Part shown: piece by piece, positions 39,024 to 46,697 of the stretch
Position numbering within the stretch: position 1 is the first letter of the stretch
Layout of the letters: each line of letters opens with the position of its first letter
From: Actinomadura montaniterrae
GTDB taxonomy: Bacteria; Actinomycetota; Actinomycetes; Streptosporangiales; Streptosporangiaceae
Assembly (NCBI RefSeq): GCF_008923365.1
Contig: NZ_WBMR01000063.1
Coordinates: 1 to 46,697 of the forward strand
DNA: 46,697 nt
Reading direction: 5' to 3'
Position numbers and translations under genes: made by a program
Notes under the pieces: generated by a model
What the model saw: the letters and a program-made list of their open reading frames with translations, nothing else
Databases searched by the model: none
Told to the model about the DNA's origin: nothing

Positions 39024-39949
39024 TTCTCCGTGGTGGGTGACAGGGCCTGGACGACGCGGGACGGGCTCGGGCGGCCGAGCCGCCCCGCCATCCAGCGGCT
39101 GGTGGCGACGAGCTTGCCGAGGTCGACGCCCGTCTCGACGCCGAGCCCGTTCAGCATCCAGACGAGGTCCTCGGTGGGCAGGTTCCCGGTGGCGCTCTCG
39201 GCGTACGGGCAGCCGCCGAGGCCGCCCGCCGACGCGTCCACGACGGTGACGCCGGCGCGCAGCGCGGCGAGGGTGTTGGCGAGCGCCTGCCCGTAGGTGT
39301 CGTGGAAGTGCACGGCGAGCCGCTCGGTGCCGATGCCCGCCGCGGCCAGCGCCTCGATCAGCGCGGTGACGTGGCCGGGCGTGCCGACGCCGATCGTGTC
39401 GCCGATGCTCAGCTGCGAGCAGCCGAGGTCCATCAGCCGGGACGCGACGGACACGACCTGCTCGATCGGGACGTCGCCCTCCCACGGGTCGCCGCACGCC
39501 ATAGACACGTACGCGCGCACCCACAGCCCCTCGGCGCGCGCGCGGTCCACGACGGGCGCGAACATCGCGAGCGACTCGTCCACGGTCCGGTTGAGGTTGC
39601 GGCGGGCGAACGTCTCGGTGGCACTGCCGAAGATCGCGATCTCGGTGATGCCGTTGGCGAGGGCCCGGTCCAGGCCCCGCTCGTTCGGGACGAGCACCGG
39701 GTACCGGACGACGCCGGACCGGGGGAGGACCCCGAGCAGTTCCTCGGCGTCGGCGAGCTGCGGCACCCACTTCGGATGGACGAAGCTCGTCGTCTCGATC
39801 GTGCCGAGCCCCGCGTCCGCGAGCCGGGTGACGAACTCCGACTTCACCTCGACCGGGACGATCGCCTTCTCGTTCTGCAGCCCGTCCCGGGGCCCGACCT
39901 CGTAGATCGTGACCCGCTCGGGCAGGCCCGGCAGCGGTGTCGGCATCAT
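39020..39949 (-). CDS. Hydroxymethylglutaryl-CoA lyase
   Basis: A 309-aa TIM-barrel lyase that splits HMG-CoA into acetyl-CoA and acetoacetate, the last step of leucine breakdown. Signatures: VTIYEVGPRDGLQNEKAIVP (metal/acid residues), ETTSFVHPKWVPQLADAEEL, SMACGDPWEGDVP, QLSIGDTIGVGTPGHV, the HxH metal site LAVHFHDTYGQALAN and the catalytic-Cys loop GGLGGCPYAESATGNL. ATG 39949 overlaps the carboxylase stop codon in ATGA, with GAGGAGG upstream; 39946 is the alternative. Confidence 0.95.
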   Translation of the reverse strand: MMPTPLPGLPERVTIYEVGPRDGLQNEKAIVPVEVKSEFVTRLADAGLGTIETTSFVHPKWVPQLADAEELLGVLPRSGVVRYPVLVPNERGLDRALANGITEIAIFGSATETFARRNLNRTVDESLAMFAPVVDRARAEGLWVRAYVSMACGDPWEGDVPIEQVVSVASRLMDLGCSQLSIGDTIGVGTPGHVTALIEALAAAGIGTERLAVHFHDTYGQALANTLAALRAGVTVVDASAGGLGGCPYAESATGNLPTEDLVWMLNGLGVETGVDLGKLVATSRWMAGRLGRPSPSRVVQALSPTTEK

Positions 39950-41883
39950 GCCTCCTCGATCACGGCCAGCACCGCGTCCAGGGCGACCTGGGCGCCGGCG
40001 CGGGCCGGCAGCTGCGCCACGACGCCGGCGCGCGGCGCGGTGACGGTGTGCTCCATCTTCATCGCCTCGACGACGACGAGCGGCTGCCCCTCGTCCACCC
40101 GGTCGCCCTCGGCGACCTTGACGGCCAGGACGGTGCCGGGCATCGGGCTGCGCAGGACGCCGTCGCCGGACGCGTCCGCCGCGGCGCCGCCCTCGGCCTT
40201 GACGTGCTCGGCGAGCGCCCATGCGTGCCCGTCGCGCCCGAGCCAGAGCGTGCGGCCGTCGCGGGCGGCGGTGAACGACACCGTCCGGCCGCCGTAGGTG
40301 AGCGTCGAGCCGGACAGCGACGCCGGGACCGGCTCGCCGTCGCCGATGACGACCTGCGCGGACGCGGCGCGGCCCTGCACGCGGACCTCGACGGGCTCGC
40401 CGCCGGACGGGGTGATGATCCACGGCGTCCAGGCGTGCGCGCCGGGGCGCCAGCCGTCCGGGATCGACCACGGGTCGCCGTCGGCGGGCTCCAGCGCGAG
40501 CATCCGGTCCAGCGCGGCGGCGGCGAGCACCTCCGGCGGCACGCCGTCGCCCGAGGTCAGCTCGTCGAGGGCGCGTTCCACCAGGCCGGTGTCGAGGTCG
40601 CCGGACGCGACGGACGGGTGCTTCAGCAGCGCCCGCAGGAACGCCACGTTCGTCGGCACGCCCAGCAGCGTGTAGCCGGCGAGCGCCCGGTCGAGGCGGT
40701 GCAGCGCCTCGGTGCGGTCGGCGCCGTGGACGATCACCTTCGCCAGCATCGGGTCGTAGGACCCGCCGACCTCCGTCCCGACGTCGAGGCCCGAGTCGAC
40801 GCGGGCGCCCTCCGGCTCGCCGAGCGCGAGGACGGTGCCGCCGGTCGGCAGGAAGCCGCGCGCCGGGTCCTCGGCGTAGACGCGCGCCTCGATCGCGTGG
40901 CCGTCCAGCCGCACGCCGTCCTGCCCGAACGGCAGCGGCTCGCCCGCCGCGACGCGCAGCTGGAGTTCGACCAGGTCGAGGCCGGTGACCAGCTCGGTGA
41001 CGGGATGCTCGACCTGCAGCCGGGTGTTCATCTCCATGAAGAAGAACTCGTCCGGGCGGTCGGCGGACACGATGTACTCGACCGTCCCCGCGCCCACGTA
41101 CCCGACCGCCTGCGCGGCCGCGACGGCGGCGGCGCCCATCCGCGCCCGGGACGCCTCGTCCAGCAGCGGCGACGGCGCCTCCTCGACGATCTTCTGGTGC
41201 CGGCGCTGCAGGCTGCACTCGCGCTCGCCCAGGTGGACGGCGTTGCCGTGCGCGTCGGCGAACACCTGGATCTCGATGTGCCGGGGGTTCTCCACGAACC
41301 GCTCGGCGAGCAGCGTGTCGTCGCCGAACGAGCCGCGCGCCTCGCGGCGGGCGGACGCGATCGCGTCCGGCAGGTCCGCCGCGTCGCGGACGAGCCGCAT
41401 GCCCTTGCCGCCGCCGCCCGCCGACGGCTTGAGCAGCACCGGAAGGCCGACCTCCAGCGCGGCGGCCTCCAGCTCGGCGTCCGACAGGCCCGGCTCGTCC
41501 CGTCCTGGGACGACCGGGACGCCGGCCGCGGCGACCGTCCGCTTCGCGCGGATCTTGTCGCCCATCGCCTCGATCGCGGACGCGGGCGGCCCGATGAACA
41601 CCAGCCCGGCGTCGGCGCACGCCTGCGCGAACGCCGTGTTCTCGGCGAGGAACCCGTACCCGGGGTGGACGGCCGCCGCGCCCGCCGCGCGGGCGGCGCC
41701 GACGACCGCGTCGATGTCCAGGTAGGACGGGATGCGGAGCGCCTCGTCGGCTTCCCGCACATGGCGGGCGCCCGCGTCGGCGTCCGTGTGGACGGCGACC
41801 GAGCGGACCCCGAGCCGTCGCAGCGTGCGGAAAACGCGGACGGCGATCTCACCCCGGTTGGCGACCAGGACGCTGTCGAACAT
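39946..41883 (-). CDS. accA1: Acyl-CoA carboxylase alpha subunit (biotin carboxylase plus biotin carrier), methylcrotonoyl-CoA type
   Basis: A 645-aa biotin-dependent subunit that carboxylates its own biotin using ATP and bicarbonate. Biotin carboxylase motifs: VLVANRGEIAVRVFRTLRRL, VHPGYGFLAENTAFAQAC, LKPSAGGGGKGMRLV (ATP grasp), HIEIQVFADAHGNAVHLGER, FFFMEMNTRLQVEHPVTELV. The BT-type middle region is followed by the C-terminal biotinyl domain with EAMKMEH and biotinyl Lys609. Length and the fused carrier match 3-methylcrotonoyl-CoA or other acyl-CoA carboxylase alpha subunits. It follows the beta-subunit gene by 56 bp, a linker that contains a 24-nt tandem duplication. No strong ribosome binding site precedes ATG 41883. 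Confidence 0.95.
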   Translation of the reverse strand: MFDSVLVANRGEIAVRVFRTLRRLGVRSVAVHTDADAGARHVREADEALRIPSYLDIDAVVGAARAAGAAAVHPGYGFLAENTAFAQACADAGLVFIGPPASAIEAMGDKIRAKRTVAAAGVPVVPGRDEPGLSDAELEAAALEVGLPVLLKPSAGGGGKGMRLVRDAADLPDAIASARREARGSFGDDTLLAERFVENPRHIEIQVFADAHGNAVHLGERECSLQRRHQKIVEEAPSPLLDEASRARMGAAAVAAAQAVGYVGAGTVEYIVSADRPDEFFFMEMNTRLQVEHPVTELVTGLDLVELQLRVAAGEPLPFGQDGVRLDGHAIEARVYAEDPARGFLPTGGTVLALGEPEGARVDSGLDVGTEVGGSYDPMLAKVIVHGADRTEALHRLDRALAGYTLLGVPTNVAFLRALLKHPSVASGDLDTGLVERALDELTSGDGVPPEVLAAAALDRMLALEPADGDPWSIPDGWRPGAHAWTPWIITPSGGEPVEVRVQGRAASAQVVIGDGEPVPASLSGSTLTYGGRTVSFTAARDGRTLWLGRDGHAWALAEHVKAEGGAAADASGDGVLRSPMPGTVLAVKVAEGDRVDEGQPLVVVEAMKMEHTVTAPRAGVVAQLPARAGAQVALDAVLAVIEEA

Positions 41884-41886
41884 CGA

Positions 41887-41933
41887 TGCTCCGCGTCGGG
41901 ATGACGCTGCTGCTCCGCGTCGGGTTGACACTG
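41887..41933. repeat. 24-nt-period tandem duplication in the beta-alpha carboxylase intergenic linker
   Basis: 41887-41909 and 41911-41933 are two 23-nt copies (starting TGCTCCGCGTCGGG) differing at two positions. They make up most of the 56-nt linker, so the linker seems to have grown by duplication. Confidence 0.85.
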
Positions 41934-41939
41934 TGTCCC

Positions 41940-43553
<1,614 letters not shown>

Positions 43554-43566
43554 GGTCCCCTTCCCA

Positions 43567-43610
43567 GTTAATGCTCGTTAACAACGCCGATGTTAATGCC
43601 GATTAACATC
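43567..43610. promoter_or_regulatory. Two TetR-type palindromes between the carboxylase operon and the TetR gene
   Basis: Site 1, GTTAATGCTCGTTAAC (43567-43582), has arms GTTAA and TTAAC. Site 2, GATGTTAAT-GCCG-ATTAACATC (43589-43610), has perfect 9-bp arms. Both share GTTAAT/TTAAC cores with centres 25 bp apart, between the divergent starts at 43553 and 43630. Probable binding sites of the adjacent TetR protein, controlling both directions. Confidence 0.8.
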
Positions 43611-43629
43611 TCTAGTCTAGACTGCCCCC

Positions 43630-44241
43630 ATGACCTCCTACCCGGCCCCGGCGCCCGGCGACCCGGCCGCCGGGCCGCCGCTCGCCGCGGTGAACCCGCG
43701 CCGCGCCGAGATCCTCGCCGCGGCGGCCGAGCTGTTCGCCGCCCGCGGTTACCACGGGGCGTCCATCGGCGACCTCGGCCGGGCCGTCGGGCTCACCGGG
43801 CCCGCGCTCTACCGGCACTTCAGCGGCAAGGAGGCCGTCCTCGCCGAGATGCTCGTCGACATCAGCGAGCGGCTGCACGCCGAGGGCGTCCGCCGCGCCG
43901 CCGACCCCGACCCCGGCCGGGCCCTCGACGCGCTGCTGCGCTGGCACATCGCGTTCGCGCTGGACAACCCCGCGCTCATCACCGTCCACGAACGCGAGCT
44001 CGACAACGTCCCCGCGCCGCAGCGCCACGAGGTCCGCCGGCTGCAGCGCGCCTACGTGGAGGAATGGGTGGCGGTGCTGCGGCGGCTGCGCCCCGCCCTG
44101 CCCGACGGGCGGACGCGCGCCGCCGTCCACGCCTGCTTCGGCCTGCTCAACTCCACCCCGCGCAGCGCCGCCGGCCTCGACCGCGACGCCATGGGCGACC
44201 TGCTGCACACCATGGCCCGCGCCGCCCTCGAAGCCGCCTGA
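43630..44241 (+). CDS. TetR family repressor of the branched-chain acyl-CoA operon
   Basis: A 203-aa TetR protein. The N-terminal arm (about 22 residues, Pro/Ala-rich) precedes the HTH: RRAEILAAAAELFAARGYHG, ASIGDLGRAVGLTGPALYRH, FSGKEAVLAEMLVDIS. The C-terminal domain (LDALLRWHIAFALDNPALIT, DGRTRAAVHACFGLLNSTPR) is that of actinobacterial fatty-acid or branched-acyl regulators. It is divergent from the carboxylase operon with palindromes between, so it most likely represses the operon and itself, released by an acyl-CoA intermediate. Confidence 0.92.
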   Translation: MTSYPAPAPGDPAAGPPLAAVNPRRAEILAAAAELFAARGYHGASIGDLGRAVGLTGPALYRHFSGKEAVLAEMLVDISERLHAEGVRRAADPDPGRALDALLRWHIAFALDNPALITVHERELDNVPAPQRHEVRRLQRAYVEEWVAVLRRLRPALPDGRTRAAVHACFGLLNSTPRSAAGLDRDAMGDLLHTMARAALEAA

Positions 44242-44375
44242 CGCGGGCGCCGCGCCCGGTCGGCCCCGGGCGGCCCGGATTCCGGACGGTCCGCAATCTT
44301 GACGCGCCGACACCCGGGTGGGTCATATGGGATGAAAGGTCACCGGCCATCCCACCCGCTGCAGAGGAGAGCCGT

Positions 44376-45923
44376 ATGGGCGTCGAGGGCGTCGGCTTCT
44401 ACGAGATCGCGACCAACGACCCGGACCGCCCCGCGATCCTGGCCCCCGGCGTCCCCGTCTCCTACGGCGAGCTGCACGCCGAGGTGAACCGGCTGTCGAA
44501 CGCCCTGGACGGGCTCGGCCTGCGGCCCGGCGACGCCGTCGCGACCGTGCTCGGCAACCGCCCCGACTTCCTCACCGTGCTGCTGGCGGCGATGCAGTCC
44601 GGCCTCTACATCGTGCCGGTCAGCCGGCACCTGACCGCGCCCGAGATCGGCTACATCCTCGCCGACTGCGGCGCCCGGGCCGTCGTGACCGAGAGCGCGT
44701 TCGCGCCCGTCGTCTCCGGCGCCGCCGGCGACGCCGGGATCGCCGCCGAGCTGCGGATCAGCGTCGACCCCGCCGACGGCTACCGCTCGATGGCGGGGCT
44801 GTGCGCGACCGGCAGCGCCGCACCCCCGGCCAAGCGCCGGATGGGCTCCATCATGCTCTACACGTCCGGGACGACCGGGCGCCCCAAGGGCGTGCGGCGC
44901 CCGCTGCTCGACGTCCCGCCGGAACTGCTCTTCGACCTCATGCGCTCGACGCTGATGACCCACCTGGGCCTCGAACCGGGCGACGAGGTGCACCTCGCGA
45001 TCGGGCCGCTCTACCACTCGGCCCCCTGCGTCCACGCGATGATGGCGCTCAACCTCGGGCACGCCGTCGTCGTCGCGTCCCGGTTCCGGCCCGAGCAGAC
45101 CCTCGAGCTGATCCAGCGGCACGGCGTCACCAACTCCTTCATGGTGCCGACCATGTTCCACCGCATGCTCGCCCTGCCCGACGAGGTCCGCGCCCGCTAC
45201 GACCTGTCGTCGCTGCGGCAGGTCTACCACAGCGCCGCGCCGATCCCCGTCGAGACCAAGCAGCGGATGATGGACTGGTGGGGGCCCGTCCTCTACGAGT
45301 ACTACGGCTCCACCGAGAGCGGCGCCGTCGTCGTCGCCACCCCGCAGGACTGGCTCGCCCATCCCGGGACGGTCGGCCGCGCCGTCGACGGCGTGGAGAT
45401 CAAGATCCTCGACCCGGAGGGCGCGGAGCTGCCGCCCGGCGAGACCGGCCTGATCTACGCCGCCGGCCAGCCGGGCTTCGAGTACCACGGCGACCCGGAC
45501 AAGACCGCCTCCACCATGCGCGGCGCGTTCTACACCCCCGGCGACCTCGGCCACCTCGACGAGGACGGCTGGCTCTACATGAGCGACCGCCGCACCGACC
45601 TCATCATCTCCGGCGGCGTCAACATCTACCCGGCCGAGATCGAGTCCGTGCTGCTCCAGCATCCCGCCGTCGGCGACGTCGTCGTCATCGGCGTCCCGGA
45701 CGAGGACTGGGGGCAGCGCGTCGTCGCCCTCGTCGAACCCGCCGACGGCGCCGCCGCGGGCGACGCCCTCGCCGCCGAGCTGCTCGCCCACTGCGAGCCC
45801 CGGCTGGCCCGGCTCAAGCACCCGCGCAAGGTGGAGTTCCGCGCGACGCTGCCGCGCACCCCGTCCGGCAAACTCAGCCGCAGCCGCGTGCGCGACGCCT
45901 ACCTGCGGGAACAGGCGGGCTAG
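44376..45923 (+). CDS. Acyl-CoA synthetase (AMP-forming; FadD-like)
   Basis: A 515-aa ANL enzyme: the P-loop-like YTSGTTGRPKGV, PLYHSAPCVHAMMALNLGHA, VLYEYYGSTESGAVV, the hinge YMSDRRTDLIISGGVNIYPA and catalytic Lys499 in TPSGKLSRSR. It is a paralogue of the synthetase at 18075-19610, sharing the same length and several exact segments (RPKGV; PTMF-RML; LPDEVRA-YDLSSL). GAGGAGAG supports the ATG at 44376. It follows the TetR gene by 134 bp and may be a fatty- or branched-acid activating enzyme feeding the neighbouring pathway. Confidence 0.92.
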   Translation: MGVEGVGFYEIATNDPDRPAILAPGVPVSYGELHAEVNRLSNALDGLGLRPGDAVATVLGNRPDFLTVLLAAMQSGLYIVPVSRHLTAPEIGYILADCGARAVVTESAFAPVVSGAAGDAGIAAELRISVDPADGYRSMAGLCATGSAAPPAKRRMGSIMLYTSGTTGRPKGVRRPLLDVPPELLFDLMRSTLMTHLGLEPGDEVHLAIGPLYHSAPCVHAMMALNLGHAVVVASRFRPEQTLELIQRHGVTNSFMVPTMFHRMLALPDEVRARYDLSSLRQVYHSAAPIPVETKQRMMDWWGPVLYEYYGSTESGAVVVATPQDWLAHPGTVGRAVDGVEIKILDPEGAELPPGETGLIYAAGQPGFEYHGDPDKTASTMRGAFYTPGDLGHLDEDGWLYMSDRRTDLIISGGVNIYPAEIESVLLQHPAVGDVVVIGVPDEDWGQRVVALVEPADGAAAGDALAAELLAHCEPRLARLKHPRKVEFRATLPRTPSGKLSRSRVRDAYLREQAG

Positions 45924-46012
45924 GCGGTCGCGCGCGGCGCGTGGGGGAGGGGCGCCGCAAGTCGCCGGGGAGACCGTCGAACGTTCCCGCGTTGCGCCGC
46001 GTACAACGGCAC

Positions 46013-46697
46013 ATGGAAGACCAGAAGGTCGCCCCGTTCGACAGCGCCCCGACCCCTGCCGCCCCGACGTTGACCGACCTTCCAGTGATCACGGACCCCG
46101 GCTTCTACAACGACCCGGCGTACGCCGCCCAGACCGTCCCGCCGGAGGACGCGCCGTCCGCGCCCGCGCGCGACGGAGCGGACACCGCACGCGCGCCCGA
46201 TGCCGGACGCGGGCTCGATACGCGACTCCCGCACGATACGGGACGCGACGCCGGGCTCGACACCGTGCCCCGCGCCGGGATCGCCCGCACGGGCGACCCG
46301 GTCGCGGTCTGGCCGTGCGCCGGCTGCGGCAGGCCCGTACCGCAGCCGGTGCGCGGCGCCCGCACCGTCCGCTACTGCCAGGACACCGGCGGCGCGTGCG
46401 AGCGGGCCGCGCACGAGCAACGCGAGCGCGCGCGCGAAGCGCCGGGACTCACCGGCCAGGTCGCCTGGACGTGGGAGATGGTGGAGCGGCTCGAAGCCGT
46501 CGCCGACCGGCTCGCCGGGTCGCTGGTCTCCGAGCTGGGCGTCGCCGGCGTCGAGCGGCGGGTCGCCGACGCCCGCGCCGACGCCGCCGGGGAGGTCGCC
46601 ATCGCGCAGCGGGAACGGGACGCCTCGCAGCGGCAGGCCGAGGCCGCCTGGCGCGAGACCTCGACCGCCCGCGCGCGCGCCGACGCGGCCGAGGAGG
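46013..46697 (+). CDS. Cys-cluster and coiled-coil protein, partial (C-terminus beyond window edge)
   Basis: The frame runs open from ATG 46013 to the window end (228 codons). Residues 1-95 are Pro/Asp/Ala-rich and low in complexity (many DTGRD/GLDT-like units). A small Cys cluster follows: CAGC near 102-105, then YCQDTGGACERAA. A long charged helical region starts near GLTGQVAWTWEMVERLEAVA and continues as coiled coil (RERDASQRQAEAAWRE). This layout, Cys cluster then long coiled coil, resembles actinomycete proteins annotated as chromosome-segregation ATPase-like or KfrA-like DNA-binding proteins. No strong ribosome binding site is seen. Function unknown. Confidence 0.75.
   Translation, partial: MEDQKVAPFDSAPTPAAPTLTDLPVITDPGFYNDPAYAAQTVPPEDAPSAPARDGADTARAPDAGRGLDTRLPHDTGRDAGLDTVPRAGIARTGDPVAVWPCAGCGRPVPQPVRGARTVRYCQDTGGACERAAHEQRERAREAPGLTGQVAWTWEMVERLEAVADRLAGSLVSELGVAGVERRVADARADAAGEVAIAQRERDASQRQAEAAWRETSTARARADAAEE

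Overview
The window (46.7 kb, very GC-rich, strong G/C bias at third codon positions, frequent GTG/TTG starts) reads as a chromosomal segment of a filamentous actinobacterium, most likely a Thermomonosporaceae/Streptosporangiales member (Actinomadura-like). Supporting families are XRE regulators with a DUF5753 tail paired with DUF397 proteins, RsbW/AbaA-like ATPases, a DUF574-type SAM methyltransferase, a CU044_5270 protein behind an ECF sigma factor, and DUF5999. The assignment is by family content only. No tRNA, rRNA, IS element, integrase or CRISPR array was recognised.

Layout. 1-7 kb: an XRE/DUF5753 regulator and a partial HTH protein, a SnoaL-like protein behind a perfect inverted repeat, a PRPP synthetase paralogue, two related membrane-anchored acidic proteins (one with a C-terminal Cys-rich zinc-binding-like region), a YdcF/DUF218 protein, a stand-alone molybdopterin oxidoreductase and DUF5999. 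7-12 kb: DUF574 methyltransferase, then a plus-strand run of DedA, histidine kinase, response regulator, YbaK-type deacylase and HD protein. 12-17 kb: FAD oxidoreductase, MarR and DoxX, a degenerate class-I release-factor paralogue (GGQ changed to GAQ), and otsA. 17-21 kb: AbaA-like ATPase, DUF397, an acyl-CoA synthetase and a DHA2 MFS exporter.

21.6-27 kb is a candidate defence/signalling locus: a class III nucleotidyl-cyclase-like protein 46 bp upstream of a 1084-aa NACHT-LRR NTPase, divergent from an XRE/DUF5753 regulator, with palindromes between them and a DUF397 gene beyond. 27-29 kb: a SAM-I (S-box) riboswitch, preceded by a promoter whose spacer is a G-quadruplex motif, drives two tandem GNAT genes. 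29-34.5 kb: RBBP9-type hydrolase, Lrp/AsnC regulator, a WhiJ/AbaA-like module (ATPase, XRE, DUF397 with a triplicated 20-residue unit) around a 42-bp palindrome, an ECF sigma factor with a CU044_5270 membrane protein, and another GNAT. 34.6-38 kb: bluB under a cobalamin riboswitch, DUF4260 under a near-consensus promoter filled with twin palindromes, DUF4240, a methyltransferase and a MarR regulator.

37.9-46 kb is a leucine/branched-chain acyl-CoA catabolic operon (acyl-CoA carboxylase beta, alpha with biotin carrier, HMG-CoA lyase, acyl-CoA dehydrogenase). The last three genes are joined by ATGA stop-start overlaps. It is divergent from a TetR regulator, with operator-like palindromes between, and an acyl-CoA synthetase follows. 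The window ends inside a Cys-cluster plus coiled-coil protein.

Most distinctive items: the GAQ release-factor paralogue, the cyclase-NACHT pair with non-canonical base-selection residues, the paired acidic membrane proteins, the SAM-I riboswitch with a G4 promoter on acetyltransferases, and the triplicated DUF397.
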